Source: Leptobrachium leishanense
Taxonomy: Eukaryota > Chordata > Amphibia > Anura > Megophryidae
Direction of reading: 5' to 3'
Length of the DNA stretch: 64,000 nt
NCBI GenBank assembly: GCA_009667805.1
Contig: CM019064.1
Coordinates: 276,191,662-276,255,661, forward strand
Position 1 is the stretch's first letter; each line of letters begins with the position of its first letter. The notes beneath the pieces were generated by a model, which did not search any database, had not been told where the DNA came from, and saw nothing but the letters and a program-made list of their open reading frames with translations. Of the stretch, positions 33,201 through 45,900 are shown piece after piece. The translations under genes were made by a program, and so were the position numbers.

Positions 33201-34936
33201 TTCAAGACTTTCTCCAATCGTTGCTCATGCTCTTCCAGAGTCTTCCCGAACACAATTATGTCATCCAGGTACACTAACACTTCGATTAGATTCATATCCC
33301 CGACTGTCTTCTCCATCAACCGTTGAAACGTGGCGGGAGCTCCCGTCAGACCTTGAGGCATTCTATTAAACTCAAAGAACCCCAGTGGGCAAATGAACGC
33401 AGTTTTCTCTTTGTCTTCAGGGTGCATCGGTATTTGATGATATCCACTTCGCAGGTCTAGTACACTGAACCACTTTGCTCCAGACAAACACTGTAAGGCA
33501 TCTTCAATCCTAGGAGTGGCGTATTGGTCGGGGATGGTTCTTCGGTTCAAGGTGCGATAGTCTATGCACAAGCGGACAGAACCGTTCTTCTTCCTGACCA
33601 GCACTATTGGAGATGCATATGGGCTCCTGGACTCTTGAATCACATTGGTTCTCTCTGCAACTCATTTAGCTGTTCTCGCAGATCATCCAAGTCTCCCAGC
33701 GGAACTCGCCTTGACCTTTCACGAAACGGCTTGTCTTCTTGCAACCGAATGCGGTGTTCCGTACTCTTAGCCAGGCCCACATCGAACTCATCTTTCGAGA
33801 ATAATTCTTTCCATTTTAGAACTTGAGACTGAAGACGTTTCTTCCACTCAGGTGAAATGGGAGCGTCTTGGGGTAGAATCTTTCATCTGGAATCTCTTTA
33901 TCTTCTCCCCCTCCTGAATCGGTAGAGAGGGGTGTAACAGACTCTACTTGCCCAATAGGCATTCGTGCTTTAAGAACCACTGGAGAATCTGTCACATTGC
34001 ACACACTGACCGAGACTCTTCCTCGTGTTCTCTTCAAGGCTTTTGTGGAGATTATTTCAGGAATTACTTCGACTCCGGTTTCACTCCCATGACTGACATC
34101 GGTTCCCAGCACCACATAAGGACCTGGTTGCGATCCGTTCAACTTGACTGAAACCCGGAAGCTCGCTACTTCTCCTGCTTGCAGGACCTTCTCTGTCCCA
34201 CCCAGTCTCCACAGTCTTCCCACCTCAGCAGGTGCTTTCCGTTCTTCAACCATCCTCTGATAGACCCGTCGTAACATGGGGTGCACTCCTTGAGTTGACC
34301 CTTCTTCCACTACGATGGGGGTCAGGAGACGCCGCACTAGGTCCGTATTCGTCCCCACTATCAGAGAGCTTCTGTTTGCACCCGAGGGTCGGGGGCACAC
34401 AATGGCCAAAGCGTCACAGCCTCCAGACTGTCCGATGACTTCAGATCCAATCTCCAACCTTACTTGCAGGTACCCGTCATAAGGGAGTTTCTCAGTGCCG
34501 ATACCCAGATTTCCAAATCCTTCAGTTCTTGCAAGGGAATATGTTTCAAGTGTCTCTCATAGAAATCTCGGTAGATCAAAGTCACTTGGGCCCCTGAATC
34601 CAACAGGGCTTTAGTATAGACTCCCTCCACTTGAATTGGCACAATAGGAGAAGGACCTATCAGCTGATCAGGAAACTTTGTAGCGGTATCCGGACGTTTA
34701 GACCCAGTTTGCTGGACCCTGGCCTTTTTCTTGGCCCGTGCAGGTTTTGGGTGTGCATTGCCTCCCCATGACGTAGACCCGGACACTAAGGGAGTGACTC
34801 TTTCCATTCTGGCAGGCTCAGCAGTTGGCTTAACTTTGGGCCCTCTTGCCCTCCTAGCCCTGACTTGGTTTCTGGAGCGGGGTTCAACCTTCGGGCACCC
34901 AGGTTGCTCCTTCACTGGTGCCCTCTGGCGTTTCCC
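30300..34936 (-). pseudogene. Gypsy pol: protease, RT, RNase H, integrase; frameshifted
   Basis: Protease motif LLDSGAQVTLI is at about 34576-34609. RT follows (RKKNGSVRLCIDYR, MPQGLTGAPATFQ, catalytic YLDDII at about 33252-33272). RNase H (FVIKTDNNPLTY) is at about 32560. Integrase has an HHCC zinc finger (HGHLGAERTF ... CLRC) at about 31860-31960, a catalytic HSDQG at about 31600 and HPQGDAQPERFN near 31500. A GPY/F-like module and a long acidic, proline-rich tail end at 30300. Frame changes lie near 34490, 33870, 33650, 32850-32740 and 32190-32300, so no single ORF remains. Pol would be reached by -1 frameshifting (see 34930). Confidence 0.9.
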
Positions 34937-36403
34937 GCCGGTGGGGTAGACAACAGTCCTTCTAAAGCTTTCAACAATCTCTCGACTCTATCCTTCTCAG
35001 GCTTTCGGCCCTGGCACTGTGCGCGGAAATGGCCCATTTCTCCACAACCGAAACATCTCTTCTTAGAGAGCGGAGACGTAGTTTCTTGTTGAGATTTTGT
35101 TAAAGGGTTTGGACCAGACGCCACAGCAACTTCTGTCGTCTGCATACCTGTTAGGAACTTTTGCATTTCCCCCTGCATCTCGGTCACCTTCATCAACACC
35201 CTGCACAGTTCAGCGTGCGCTTTCTGCAGTTCAGTTTGAGCTTCCTGTACCTCCTTTACAGTCTTGAACAACTCGCTTCGTTCAGAAGGGTTCGATTCTT
35301 TAGCAGCCCTTCCGGTGGATTTAAACCCGACTAACTGTTCCTGTTCGTCCAGGTCAGATCCATAGGTGTCTAGCGAGTCATTTTCAGGCTGTAGACCGTC
35401 GTTATATCTCGCAGGTTGTGCATAAGCCCTTTCTCCCCGCCTGAAGGATTTCTCTTCCAGCAGAGCCTCCTCCTCTCGTACAACTCAGATCAGTTCCAAG
35501 TACTTCAACTCTTGATTGACTGCTCTGCTTCTCAGCTGCATCATCACCGGATCTAACGGTTGAGAGCCTCTCAGGATCTGCTTTATTCGTATCTTATCTA
35601 CGTCAGCCGGTTGGGCCCCTTTCTTGAGGAGTATTTGGTGCAGAATCTTATCCAAGCGCCTCATGTAATCAATCATTCTCTCACCTCTCTTCTGATAGGT
35701 GTGTTCGTACTGATATACCAGTTCCGCTGCCTTTTCTGTTCGCCCAAACACTTCTTCAAGAACGTTCAGATAATCCAAAGCAGTACAATCTTTTCTACTC
35801 AATTTTAGGTTTCTCACCGCTTCTGACGCAGGTCCCTTTAAACTCTCGGTGATCCTTTGCTTTTTCTGGGCCTCAGGGACGTCCCACTCATCCAGTGCCT
35901 GCATCGCCTGTTCCACCATTCCTCACAAAGGTTTCTTCTCCCGCCGGAGTTGGTACATTTCCTGTAAAGTTCCTTAACCGTCGATAACCGAAATTAGTGT
36001 GAGGAGGGCTTGTTTTCTGACATTTAGCCAGCAAATCTCCAATAGCCACGATAAATTCAGGCCCGATCATAGCCAACGGACTGGGCACGGGAACACTTTC
36101 GGCTTCGCCACGTGGCGCACTTGGCTGAATCAGTTGGACTTCCACCTCAGCGGTCAGCTTCACGCTCGCGCCCCGAAAACATGCTGGAATACCTTTTCTC
36201 CATTCGAGAAGAACATGCGTGTGAGAGGTATCTGGGTTTTTCTTAATGTCCAGAATTAACCCCCGATGATCTGGTGCTAGCGTGGCCACGGCCTGGCGAA
36301 TCTGATCTTCGGCCCAAGTGTCTGCGGGAATATCCATGACTATGCAACATGCTAACTGACTACTATACTCCCCACACCATTCGGCAGCAGTGTCTGGATC
36401 CAT
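34912..36403 (-). pseudogene. PNMA-like Gag of the gypsy element
   Basis: Reading starts MDPDTAAEWC at 36403. The N-terminal ~75 residues (CIVMDIPADTW ... VLLEWRKGIPACF) resemble the RNA-binding-like domain of paraneoplastic Ma (PNMA) proteins. After a frame change near 35920 comes a capsid domain (LEEVFGRTEKAAELVYQY ... GERMIDYMRRLD). The frame has an in-phase TGA at 35485-35487 between YLELI and VVREEE, then continues through a coiled-coil-like stretch (KTVKEVQEAQTELQKAHAEL) to a CFGCGEMGHFRAQC zinc knuckle (about 35014-35057), ending at TGA 34912. Gag forms the particle and packages RNA. PNMA genes are known to derive from such a gag. Confidence 0.85.
34930..34936 (-). promoter_or_regulatory. 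GGGAAAC -1 ribosomal frameshift site at the gag-pol junction
   Basis: The heptamer lies in gag phase G GGA AAC, 15 bases before the gag TGA (34912-34914). Slipping back one base enters the protease frame, which is open through this point. Six bases later GGGCACC can pair with GGTGCCC (7 bp), and the loop GGAGC can pair with a downstream GCTCC, giving a possible pseudoknot. PEG10 and PNMA3 use the same heptamer. Confidence 0.8.
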
Positions 36404-36439
36404 ATTTAACCCTTTAGATGCGGTTTTTCCAGAGACTGA

Positions 36440-36457
36440 ATCCCGGACGAGCCCCCA
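36440..36457 (-). promoter_or_regulatory. tRNA-Pro primer-binding site
   Basis: On the minus strand TGGGGGCTCGTCCGGGAT, 18 bases complementary to the 3' end of tRNA-Pro, two bases after the 5' LTR. Murine leukaemia viruses use the same site. Confidence 0.9.
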
Positions 36458-36459
36458 CG

Positions 36460-37591
36460 TGTAGCGCTCACTCCCGGAGGAGCCGCTGAAAATGAACCAC
36501 GGGTCAGTCTCCCCGCACTAGGGAATAAATATACTCCAACACGCTGAACAGTTTTATAATTTAAAAGGTTTACTAAAAGGTTTGCAGCTCTTAAGACACG
36601 GTATATGCAGGAAGATTTACAGTACTTTCGTAACACGATAAACGCGCAGCGGCAAAAGAAACGAAAACACGAGGGCTTCGTATTTTCGGAAAAACCCCCC
36701 GACCGAGCAGAAAATTAAAAGATACGAAATTCGAGGAAAAACCGCGTAGCGGGACACAATAAAATACACAGTTCTCGTATTACGATAGACGCGCAGCGGG
36801 AACAAAAAAAAGAAAAATCGTTCAGAATGTAGCTTTTTCTTGCCCCCTTGTATGGATTTTGAAAAAGGAAAACAGAGTCCTGCACAGGTTAAGTCCCAGA
36901 ACTTGAAGTGATATATATTTATATATGTAGGGTACCCGGGTACTTTTCTACTGGCCAGTGAGCTTACTTTAACGATGTCTTCGACTAGTCAGTTGGGGCC
37001 CTGTGGGTTTTAGAAGGAAACAGCAGTGTACGCTTAAATTTACACACGGCCTTGGGGGCCTCTCACCCATCCAGCGCAAGCTTGAGGTTCCGCTGACCCA
37101 GGACGTCTCTCCGCTCGATACTGACTGGGGACGCCGACCACCGGATCTGTTGTCTGGCCTTCCGTCTGTCAGCCGCAACTCAGCCAGCTTACCGCCTGCT
37201 CCCCGCTTCCATCGACCGCGGTACTCCTTACTCGAGGGGTCTTCTCTCCTCAGCTCTGCACTCGGAATACAGCTGGTGATGTCTCTCTCCCGCAAGGCTG
37301 GGTGGCCCGATTGTGAGGCCCAATCCACCCTGTCTGCGCTCCGGCCTAGCTCTTGATCTCTCCTTCTGTGTGTGTCTCTGTGCATCCGCTCTCCTCAGCT
37401 CCCTGGCGCGCTCTGCCTGTTCTCCACGAGGTGCAGGATGTACAGGCTCTCCACAAACCCACCCACTTCCTGTTTCTTCGCAAAGCATGCATGGATATGT
37501 AGTTCAAGTGTCCAGGGTCTTAAATCGTGATAGTCTCCATCTTGTGGCCAAAAATGGGTACTGCCACAGTAAACTTTAACACATCGCTACA
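36460..37591 (-). repeat. 5' LTR of the gypsy element
   Basis: 1132 bp with TGTAGCG/CGCTACA ends, beside the primer site, so it is the promoter-side LTR. Confidence 0.93.
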
Positions 37592-37595
37592 CATG

Positions 37596-39120
37596 CAAAG
37601 TACTCCATTTCTGTATGTAGAAAACATGTGTTGCAGGAAGGTTATCCTATAACCTATATAAAAGAGTGAGCAGATTTCCCTGCTGCAGCATATGAACACT
37701 GCGTCCTGCAGTCCAGCACGCTTGTATCCTTACAGTAAAAGATGAGTTGGCAAGTCTGGTAATGGGAGTTGATTAACAGCTGTAGATGGTTAAATGATTG
37801 TGAGGGTGAAGGGACACTATAGCCACTGTGATCATATAATGAATTTTATAAGGTTATGGGTGGTTGAATGTGCTCCCTCCCCCAGTTGTCCCGAAAGCCT
37901 GATTCATGCTTCTGAATGAGCCTTAAGCAATAGATCAGGAATATACCACTCAGTACATTCCTGACTAGCCAGTAAGTCTCATGCGCATTGAGAGCCTTTG
38001 GTTTGGCTGGATGCTTGAGTGTGCACCAAGGTAGCGAAACTCTGGAATGATAAGTCCGTAGTGGGGTTTGAACATCAAACTGACAAATGTACACATAGTG
38101 AATATATATGCATCATTAACAGTACACATATTAAAATGTCATAATTTACAAGTACTCACTTATGCACAATGCACATACAAAGACACCTAAGCAGATTTTA
38201 CATGTACATCTACAAGGGCGAGCAATGCCAATCCATTCACCCTTTTATCATCCAAATATCTTATGTCTTCTCTACTATTTCGTATGCAATAATCAGTTTC
38301 TGTCCCAAAGATAGTTTGGTTCCAACAGCTGTTCAAATAGCACCATCCAGTGTTATAACAAAATAATACACACCGCAGATTGCTCTTGAATTTGACAGAT
38401 GATACACCATAAATCACTATTCTTACTTAAAAAGTTATCTCATCAAAAATATCTTCATGAAACAAGCTAAAGTATAAATTTACAAAAAATACAGTGGATA
38501 AGAGGACAGCGCTTCTGAGAATAAACACACTGATGGAAATGAAGTCAAACAAAGGCAAATAAATGCTTACATAGATAAACCGAGGAAATCTCTTGGAGAG
38601 GCCTCACAGTGGGACCCCCTTTATATTCTTATAGCTGTATGTTCAGTCTATTCCAAAATGTCTTCACGGGATACAATGTTCAGTTAGATCTTCAGAGACA
38701 AAAAAGATATGCCTAATGGTGCAATATTGTACAATATAGGATGGTATTTAGAAAGTGGTAAACAGCCATTACTCACACTTTATGAGAGCTACAAGCTCTC
38801 TCATGGAAACATCACAGGTAGTTATTGGGCTGCCACACTCCTCATGGAAAAGGTAGAGATATCTTCCAAGACGTGAAACACATAAACCAAAAGGTATAGT
38901 TAATTCCGGTGTATGTAGGAAACTGGTGTAATCACCTACTCACCGTATATATTATGGACCAGAAGAGAACACTTCTGTAGCTAGTAAGGGGAACAGCCAA
39001 GTTCATCCAAATGTAGATCTAGTTGATGTATTCGAGAAATAAAATATCAGGCTCCCACATAGTGGATGAAGTATTTAATATAATTATACAAGTGGGATAA
39101 AATAGAATAAAATACAGTAA
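37596..39120. other. No feature recognised
   Basis: AT-rich sequence. The last ~100 bases before 39120 might belong to a Penelope-like end together with the motif at 39128-39165. Confidence 0.35.
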
Positions 39121-39127
39121 AACTGAT

Positions 39128-39165
39128 AGGCCAAACGCAGTTCACTGGTGCTTCTTCAGTGGAAA
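39128..39165 (-). ncRNA. Degenerate hammerhead-ribozyme-like motif
   Basis: On the minus strand CTGAAGA (39153-39159) fits the core CUGANGA. It is followed by a very short stem-loop (GC-ACCA-GT) and GAAC (39140-39143), where an active ribozyme needs GAAA, then TGCGTTTGG. The layout resembles the small hammerheads of Penelope-like retroelements. The broken GAA-A box argues for a dead copy. Similarity is by eye. Confidence 0.3.
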
Positions 39166-39647
39166 ATAAATTAGTGGATGACAACCCTTTTTTTCTTACT
39201 GTCAGATATATTGGAAGGGAAAAAAGGTAAAATGGATGTCTGTAGCCATTTTGTTTTTAAAGACAGTTTTTTATTTTCTCCAAATTTCTCTAGTTAGAAA
39301 TGAACCGAGATTTTTTTTTTTACAGAGTTCATGGCTGGGTGAGATTTTATATATTTTTTTAAAATACCAGACATGAAGGAATTTTAAATGTCTTTGTGTG
39401 ATATAATGCCCGAGCTAAGTATTAGGCTAGGGTCAGACTGAGGCAGTGCGAACGCGCGTGCAGCCGCACATAATCACGGCTGTGCTAGCAGCAGATGCCG
39501 GGCAATGACGGCCAATATACGAAGTAAGGTCGCACAAAAGTGCGGCCGCGCAACGCAAGCGGCAAACAAACGCATTTTTTCGAGAACGTGAAACCACTAG
39601 TCATAGGCGTGCGCAGCCTATTGCATTAGGGTGTGCACCCAAAAGCT

Positions 39648-39673
39648 CATACATACATACATACATACATACA
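39648..39673. repeat. (CATA)n microsatellite
   Basis: Six to seven CATA units, followed shortly by an (AC)n run to about 39688. Confidence 0.95.
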
Positions 39674-39697
39674 ACGACACACACACACCATTACTAT

Positions 39698-39985
39698 CAG
39701 GGTTATTCAAAGAGATTCGAAAAGTCACCGCACGTTCGGTGACTTTTCGTTCTCTTCAATTCGGTTCCTTTTGCCGATCCCATTTCGGTGACCCAGGGAA
39801 AAGCTGCCGCAAACCTGACGAAAACTAACCGCAAAACCCACCGAATGCACGCCGAAAACCCCCAAAAACATCTGGATTAACCTGCTGAAAACCGGAGCTG
39901 AACGCAGCTGAGACCGCAGACGAGGGAGGTGAATAAATTAGCAAAACCGTTTGTATGAATCTGTGAAAATGAAACGCTGTTTTTT
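39698..39985. mobile_element. MITE family H, left part only
   Basis: It starts CAGGGTTATTCAAAGAGAT after TAT, has the CGAAAAGTCACCG hairpin, and follows the 15107 copy through GCCGATCCCATTTCGGTGA-like and GAATAAATTAGCAAAACCG sequence. It ends at GAAACGCTG where the satellite begins. No right end is found beyond the array. Confidence 0.8.
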
Positions 39986-39989
39986 CCGG

Positions 39990-42900
39990 TGGAAAAACTC
40001 AGCAATGTGCAGTGTGTATGAGCGTATCACAGAATCCACAGCAATAAAACCAAGCAATGTGCGGTGTGAATGAGCATATCACAGAATTCACAGCAATAAA
40101 ACCAAGCAATGTGCGGTGTGAATGAGTGTATCAGAGAATCCACAGCAATAAAACTCAGCAGTATTTGTGTATCACAGAATCCACAGCCATAAAACTCAGC
40201 AGTATTTGTGTATCACAGAATCCACAGCCATAAAACTCAGCAGTATGCAGTGTGTATCAGTGTATCACAGAATCCACAGCCATAAAACTCAGCAGTATGC
40301 AGGGTGTATCAGTGTAACAGAATCCACAGCCATAAAACTCAGCAGTATGCAGTGTGTATCAGTGTATCACAGAATCCACAGCCATAAAACTCAGCAGTAT
40401 GCAGGGTGTATCAGTGTATCACAGAATCCACAGCCATAAAACTCAGCAGTATCAGTGTATCACAGAATCCACAGCCATAAAACTCAGCAGTATGCAGGGT
40501 GTATCAGTGTATCACAGAATCCACAGCCATAAAACTCAGCAGTATTTGTGTATCACAGAATCCACAGCCATAAAACTCAGCAGTATTTGTGTATCACAGA
40601 ATCCACAGCCATAAAACTCAGCAGTATTTGTGTATCACAGAATCCACAGCCATAAAACACAGCAGTATGCAGTGTGTATCAGTGTATCACAGAATCCACA
40701 GCCATAAAACTCAGCAGTATGCAGTGTGTATCAGTGTATCACAGAATCCACAGCCATAAAACTCAGCAGTATGCAGGGTGTATCAGTGTATCACAGAATC
40801 CACAGCCATAAAACTCAGCAGTATCAGTGTATCACAGAATCCACAGCCATAAAACTCAGCAGTATGCAGGGTGTATCAGTGTATCACAGAATCCACAGCC
40901 ATAAAACTCAGCAGTATTTGTGTATCACAGAATCCACAGCCATAAAACTCAGCAGTATTTGTGTATCACAGAATCCACAGCCATAAAACTCAGCAGTATT
41001 TGTGTATCACAGAATCCACAGCCATAAAACACAGCAGTATGCAGGGTGTATCAGTGTATCACAGAATCCACAGCCATAAAACTCAGCAGTATTTGTGTAT
41101 CACAGAATCCACAGCCATAAAACTCAGCAGTATTTGTGTATCACAGAATCCACAGCCATAAAACTCAGCAGTATTTGTGTATCACAGAATCCACAGCCAT
41201 AAAACTCAGCAGTATGCAGTGTGTATCAGTGTATCACAGAATCCACAGCCATAAAACTCAGCAGTATGCAGTGTGTATCAGTGTATCACAGAATCCACAG
41301 CCATAAAACTCAGCAGTATGCAGGGTGTATCAGTGTAACAGAATCCACAGCCATAAAACTCAGCAGTATGCAGTGTGTATCAGTGTATCACAGAATCCAC
41401 AGCCATAAAACTCAGCAGTATGCAGGGTGTATCAGTGTATCACAGAATCCACAGCCATAAAACTCAGCAGTATCAGTGTATCACAGAATCCACAGCCATA
41501 AAACTCAGCAGTATGCAGGGTGTATCAGTGTATCACAGAATCCACAGCCATAAAACTCAGCAGTATTTGTGTATCACAGAATCCACAGCCATAAAACTCA
41601 GCAGTATTTGTGTATCACAGAATCCACAGGCATAAAACTCAGCAGTATTTGTGTATCACAGAATCCACAGCCATAAAACTCAGCAGTATGCAGTGTGTGT
41701 ATCAGTGTATCACAGAATCCACAGCCATAAAACTCAGCAGTATGCAGTGTGTATCAGTGTATCACAGAATCCACAGCCATAAAACTCAGCAGTATGCAGG
41801 GTGTATCAGTGTATCACAGAATCCACAGCCATAAAACTCAGCAGTATCAGTGTATCACAGAATCCACAGCCATAAAACTCAGCAGTATGCAGGGTGTATC
41901 AGTGTATCACAGAATCCACAGCCATAAAACTCAGCAGTATTTGTGTATCACAGAATCCACAGCCATAAAACTCAGCAGTATTTGTGTATCACAGAATCCA
42001 CAGCCATAAAACTCAGCAGTATTTGTGTATCACAGAATCCACAGCCATAAAACACAGCAGTATGCAGGGTGTATCAGTGTATCACAGAATCCACAGCCAT
42101 AAAACTCAGCAGTATTTGTGTATCACAGAATCCACAGCCATAAAACTCAGCAGTATTTGTGTATCACAGAATCCACAGCCATAAAACTCAGCAGTATTTG
42201 TGTATCACAGAATCCACAGCCATAAAACTCAGCAGTATGCAGTGTGTATCAGTGTATCACAGAATCCACAGCCATAAAACTCAGCAGTATGCAGTGTGTA
42301 TCAGTGTATCACAGAATCCACAGCCATAAAACTCAGCAGTATGCAGGTGTATCAGTGTATCACAGAATCCACAGCCATAAAACTCAGCAGTATCAGTGTA
42401 TCACAGAATCCACAGCCATAAAACTCAGCAGTATGCAGGGTGTATCAGTGTATCACAGAATCCACAGCCATAAAACTCAGCAGTATTTGTGTATCACAGA
42501 ATCCACAGCCATAAAACTCAGCAGTATTTGTGTATCACAGAATCCACAGCCATAAAACTCAGCAGTATTTGTGTATCACAGAATCCACAGCCATAAAACA
42601 CAGCAGTATGCAGGGTGTATCAGTGTATCACAGAATCCACAGCCATAAAACTCAGCAGTATTTGTGTATCACAGAATCCACAGCCATAAAACTCAGCAGT
42701 ATTTGTGTATCACAGAATCCACAGCCATAAAACTCAGCAGTATTTGTGTATCACAGAATCCACAGCCATAAAACTCAGCAGTATGCAGTGTGTATCAGTG
42801 TATCACAGAATCCACAGCCATAAAACTCAGCAGTATGCAGTGTGTATCAGTGTATCACAGAATCCACAGCCATAAAACTCAGCAGTATGCAGGGTGTATC

Positions 42901-45900
42901 AGTGTATCACAGAATCCACAGCCATAAAACTCAGCAGTATCAGTGTATCACAGAATCCACAGCCATAAAACTCAGCAGTATGCAGGGTGTATCAGTGTAT
43001 CACAGAATCCACAGCCATAAAACTCAGCAGTATTTGTGTATCACAGAATCCACAGCCATAAAACTCAGCAGTATTTGTGTATCACAGAATCCACAGCCAT
43101 AAAACTCAGCAGTATTTGTGTATCACAGAATCCACAGGCATAAAACTCAGCAGTATTTGTGTATCACAGAATCCACAGCCATAAAACTCAGCAGTATTTG
43201 TGTATCACAGAATCCACAGCCATAAAACACAGCAGTATGCAGGGTGTATCAGTGTATCACAGAATCCACAGCCATAAAACTCAGCAGTATTTGTGTATCA
43301 CAGAATCCACAGGCATAAAACTCAGCAGTATTTGTGTATCACAGAATCCACAGCCATAAAACTCAGCAGTATTTGTGTATCACAGAATCCACAGCCATAA
43401 AACTCAGCAGTATGCAGTGTGTATCAGTGTATCACAGAATCCACAGCCATAAAACTCAGCAGTATGCAGTGTGTATCAGTGTATCACAGAATCCACAGCC
43501 ATAAAACTCAGCAGTATGCAGGGTGTATCAGTGTATCACAGAATCCACAGCCATAAAACTCAGCAGTATTTGTGTATCACAGAATCCACAGCCATAAAAC
43601 TCAGCAGTATGCAGGGTATCACAGAATCCACAGCCATAAAACTCAGCAGTATTTGTGTATCACAGAATCCACAGCCATAAAACTCAGCAGTATGCAGTGT
43701 GTATCAGTGTATCACAGAATCCACAGCCATAAAACTCAGCAGTATTTGTGTATCACAGAATCCACAGCCATAAAACTCAGCAGTATGCAGTGTGTATCAG
43801 TGTATCACAGAATCCACAGCCATAAAACTCAGCAGTATGCAGTGTGTATCAGTGTATCACAGAATCCACAGCCATAAAACTCAGCAGTATGCAGGGTGTA
43901 TCAGTGTATCACAGAATCCACAGCCATAAAACTCAGCAGTATCAGTGTATCACAGAATCCACAGCCATAAAACTCAGCAGTATGCAGGGTGTATCACAGA
44001 ATCCACAGCCATAAAACTCAGCAGTATTTGTGTATCACAGAATCCACAGCCATAAAACTCAGCAGTATTTGTGTATCACAGAATCCACAGCCATAAAACT
44101 CAGCAGTATTTGTGTATCACAGAATCCACAGCCATAAAACTCAGCAGTATTTGTGTATCACAGAATCCACAGCCATAAAACTCAGCAGTATGCAGTGTGT
44201 ATCAGTGTATCACAGAATCCACAGCCATAAAACTCAGCAGTATTTGTGTATCACAGAATCCACAGCCAAAACTCAGCAGTATGCAGTGTGTATCAGTGTA
44301 TCACAGAATCCACAGCCATAAAACTCAGCAGTATGCAGTGTGTATCAGTGTATCACAGAATCCACAGCCATAAAACTCAGCAGTATCAGTGTATCACAGA
44401 ATCCACAGCCATAAAACCTCAGCAGTATGCAGGTGTATCAGTGTATCACAGAATCCACAGCCATAAAACTCAGCAGTATTTGTGTATCACAGAATCCACA
44501 GCCATAAAACTCAGCAGTATTTGTGTATCACAGAATCCACAGCCATAAAACACAGCAGTATGCAGGGTGTATCAGTGTATCACAGAATCCACAGCCATAA
44601 AACTCAGCAGTATTTGTGTATCACAGAATCCACAGGCATAAAACTCAGCAGTATTTGTGTATCACAGAATCCACAGCCAAAACTCAGCAGTATTTGTGTA
44701 TCACAGAATCCACAGCCATAAAACTCAGCAGTATGCAGTGTGTATCAGTGTATCACAGAATCCACAGCCATAAAACTCAGCAGTATTTGTGTATCACAGA
44801 ATCCACAGCCATAAAACTCAGCAGTATGCAGTGTGTATCAGTGTATCACAGAATCCACAGCCATAAAACTCAGCAGTATGCAGTGTGTATCAGTGTATCA
44901 CAGAATCCACAGCCATAAAACTCAGCAGTATGCAGTGTGTATCAGTGTATCACAGAATCCACAGCCATAAAACTCAGCAGTATGCAGTGTGTTCAGTGTA
45001 TCACAGAATCCACAGCCATAAAACTCAGCAGTATGCAGTGTGTATCAGTGTATCACAGAATCCACAGCCATAAAACTCAGCAGTATGCAGGGTGTATCAG
45101 TGTATCACAGAATCCACAGCCATAAAACTCAGCAGTATCAGTGTATCACAGAATCCACAGCCATAAAACTCAGCAGTATGCAGGGTGTATCAGTGTATCA
45201 CAGAATCCACAGCCATAAAACTCAGCAGTATTGTGTATCACAGAATCCACAGCCATAAAACTCAGCAGTATTTGTGTATCACAGAATCCACAGCCATAAA
45301 ACTCAGCAGTATTTGTGTATCACAGAATCCACAGGCATAAAACTCAGCAGTATTTGTGTATCACAGAATCCACAGCCATAAAACTCAGCAGTATTTGTGT
45401 ATCACAGAATCCACAGCCATAAAACACAGCAGTATGCAGGGTGTATCAGTGTATCACAGAATCCACAGCCATAAAACTCAGCAGTATTTGTGTATCACAG
45501 AATCCACAGCCATAAAACTCAGCAGTATTTGTGTATCACAGAATCCACAGCCATAAAACAGCAGTATGCAGGGTGTATCAGTGTATCACAGAATCCACAG
45601 GCATAAAACTCAGCAGTATTTGTGTATCACAGAATCCACAGGCATAAAACTCAGCAGTATTTGTGTATCACAGAATCCACAGCCATAAAACTCAGCAGTA
45701 TTTGTGTATCACAGAATCCACAGCCATAAAACTCAGCAGTATGCAGTGTGTATCAGTGTATCACAGAATCCACAGCCATAAAACTCAGCAGTATCAGTGT
45801 ATCACAGAATCCACAGCCATAAAACTCAGCAGTATGCAGGGTGTATCAGTGTATCACAGAATCCACAGCCATAAAACTCAGCAGTATTTGTGTATCACAG

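Larger units (their letters stand above)
29096..37591 (-). mobile_element. Ty3/gypsy LTR retrotransposon with PNMA-like gag, complete in length
   Basis: LTRs at 29096-30221 (1126 bp) and 36460-37591 (1132 bp) begin TGTAGCG, end CGCTACA, and are flanked by the 4-bp duplication CATG (29092-29095 and 37592-37595). Only a few differences separate them, the largest a 7-bp insertion. On the minus strand: tRNA-Pro primer site, gag, protease, RT, RNase H, integrase with a long C-terminal tail, purine tract. RT before integrase is the gypsy order. Several frameshifts and one stop interrupt the genes. A truncated relative lies at 57847-61190. Confidence 0.95.
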
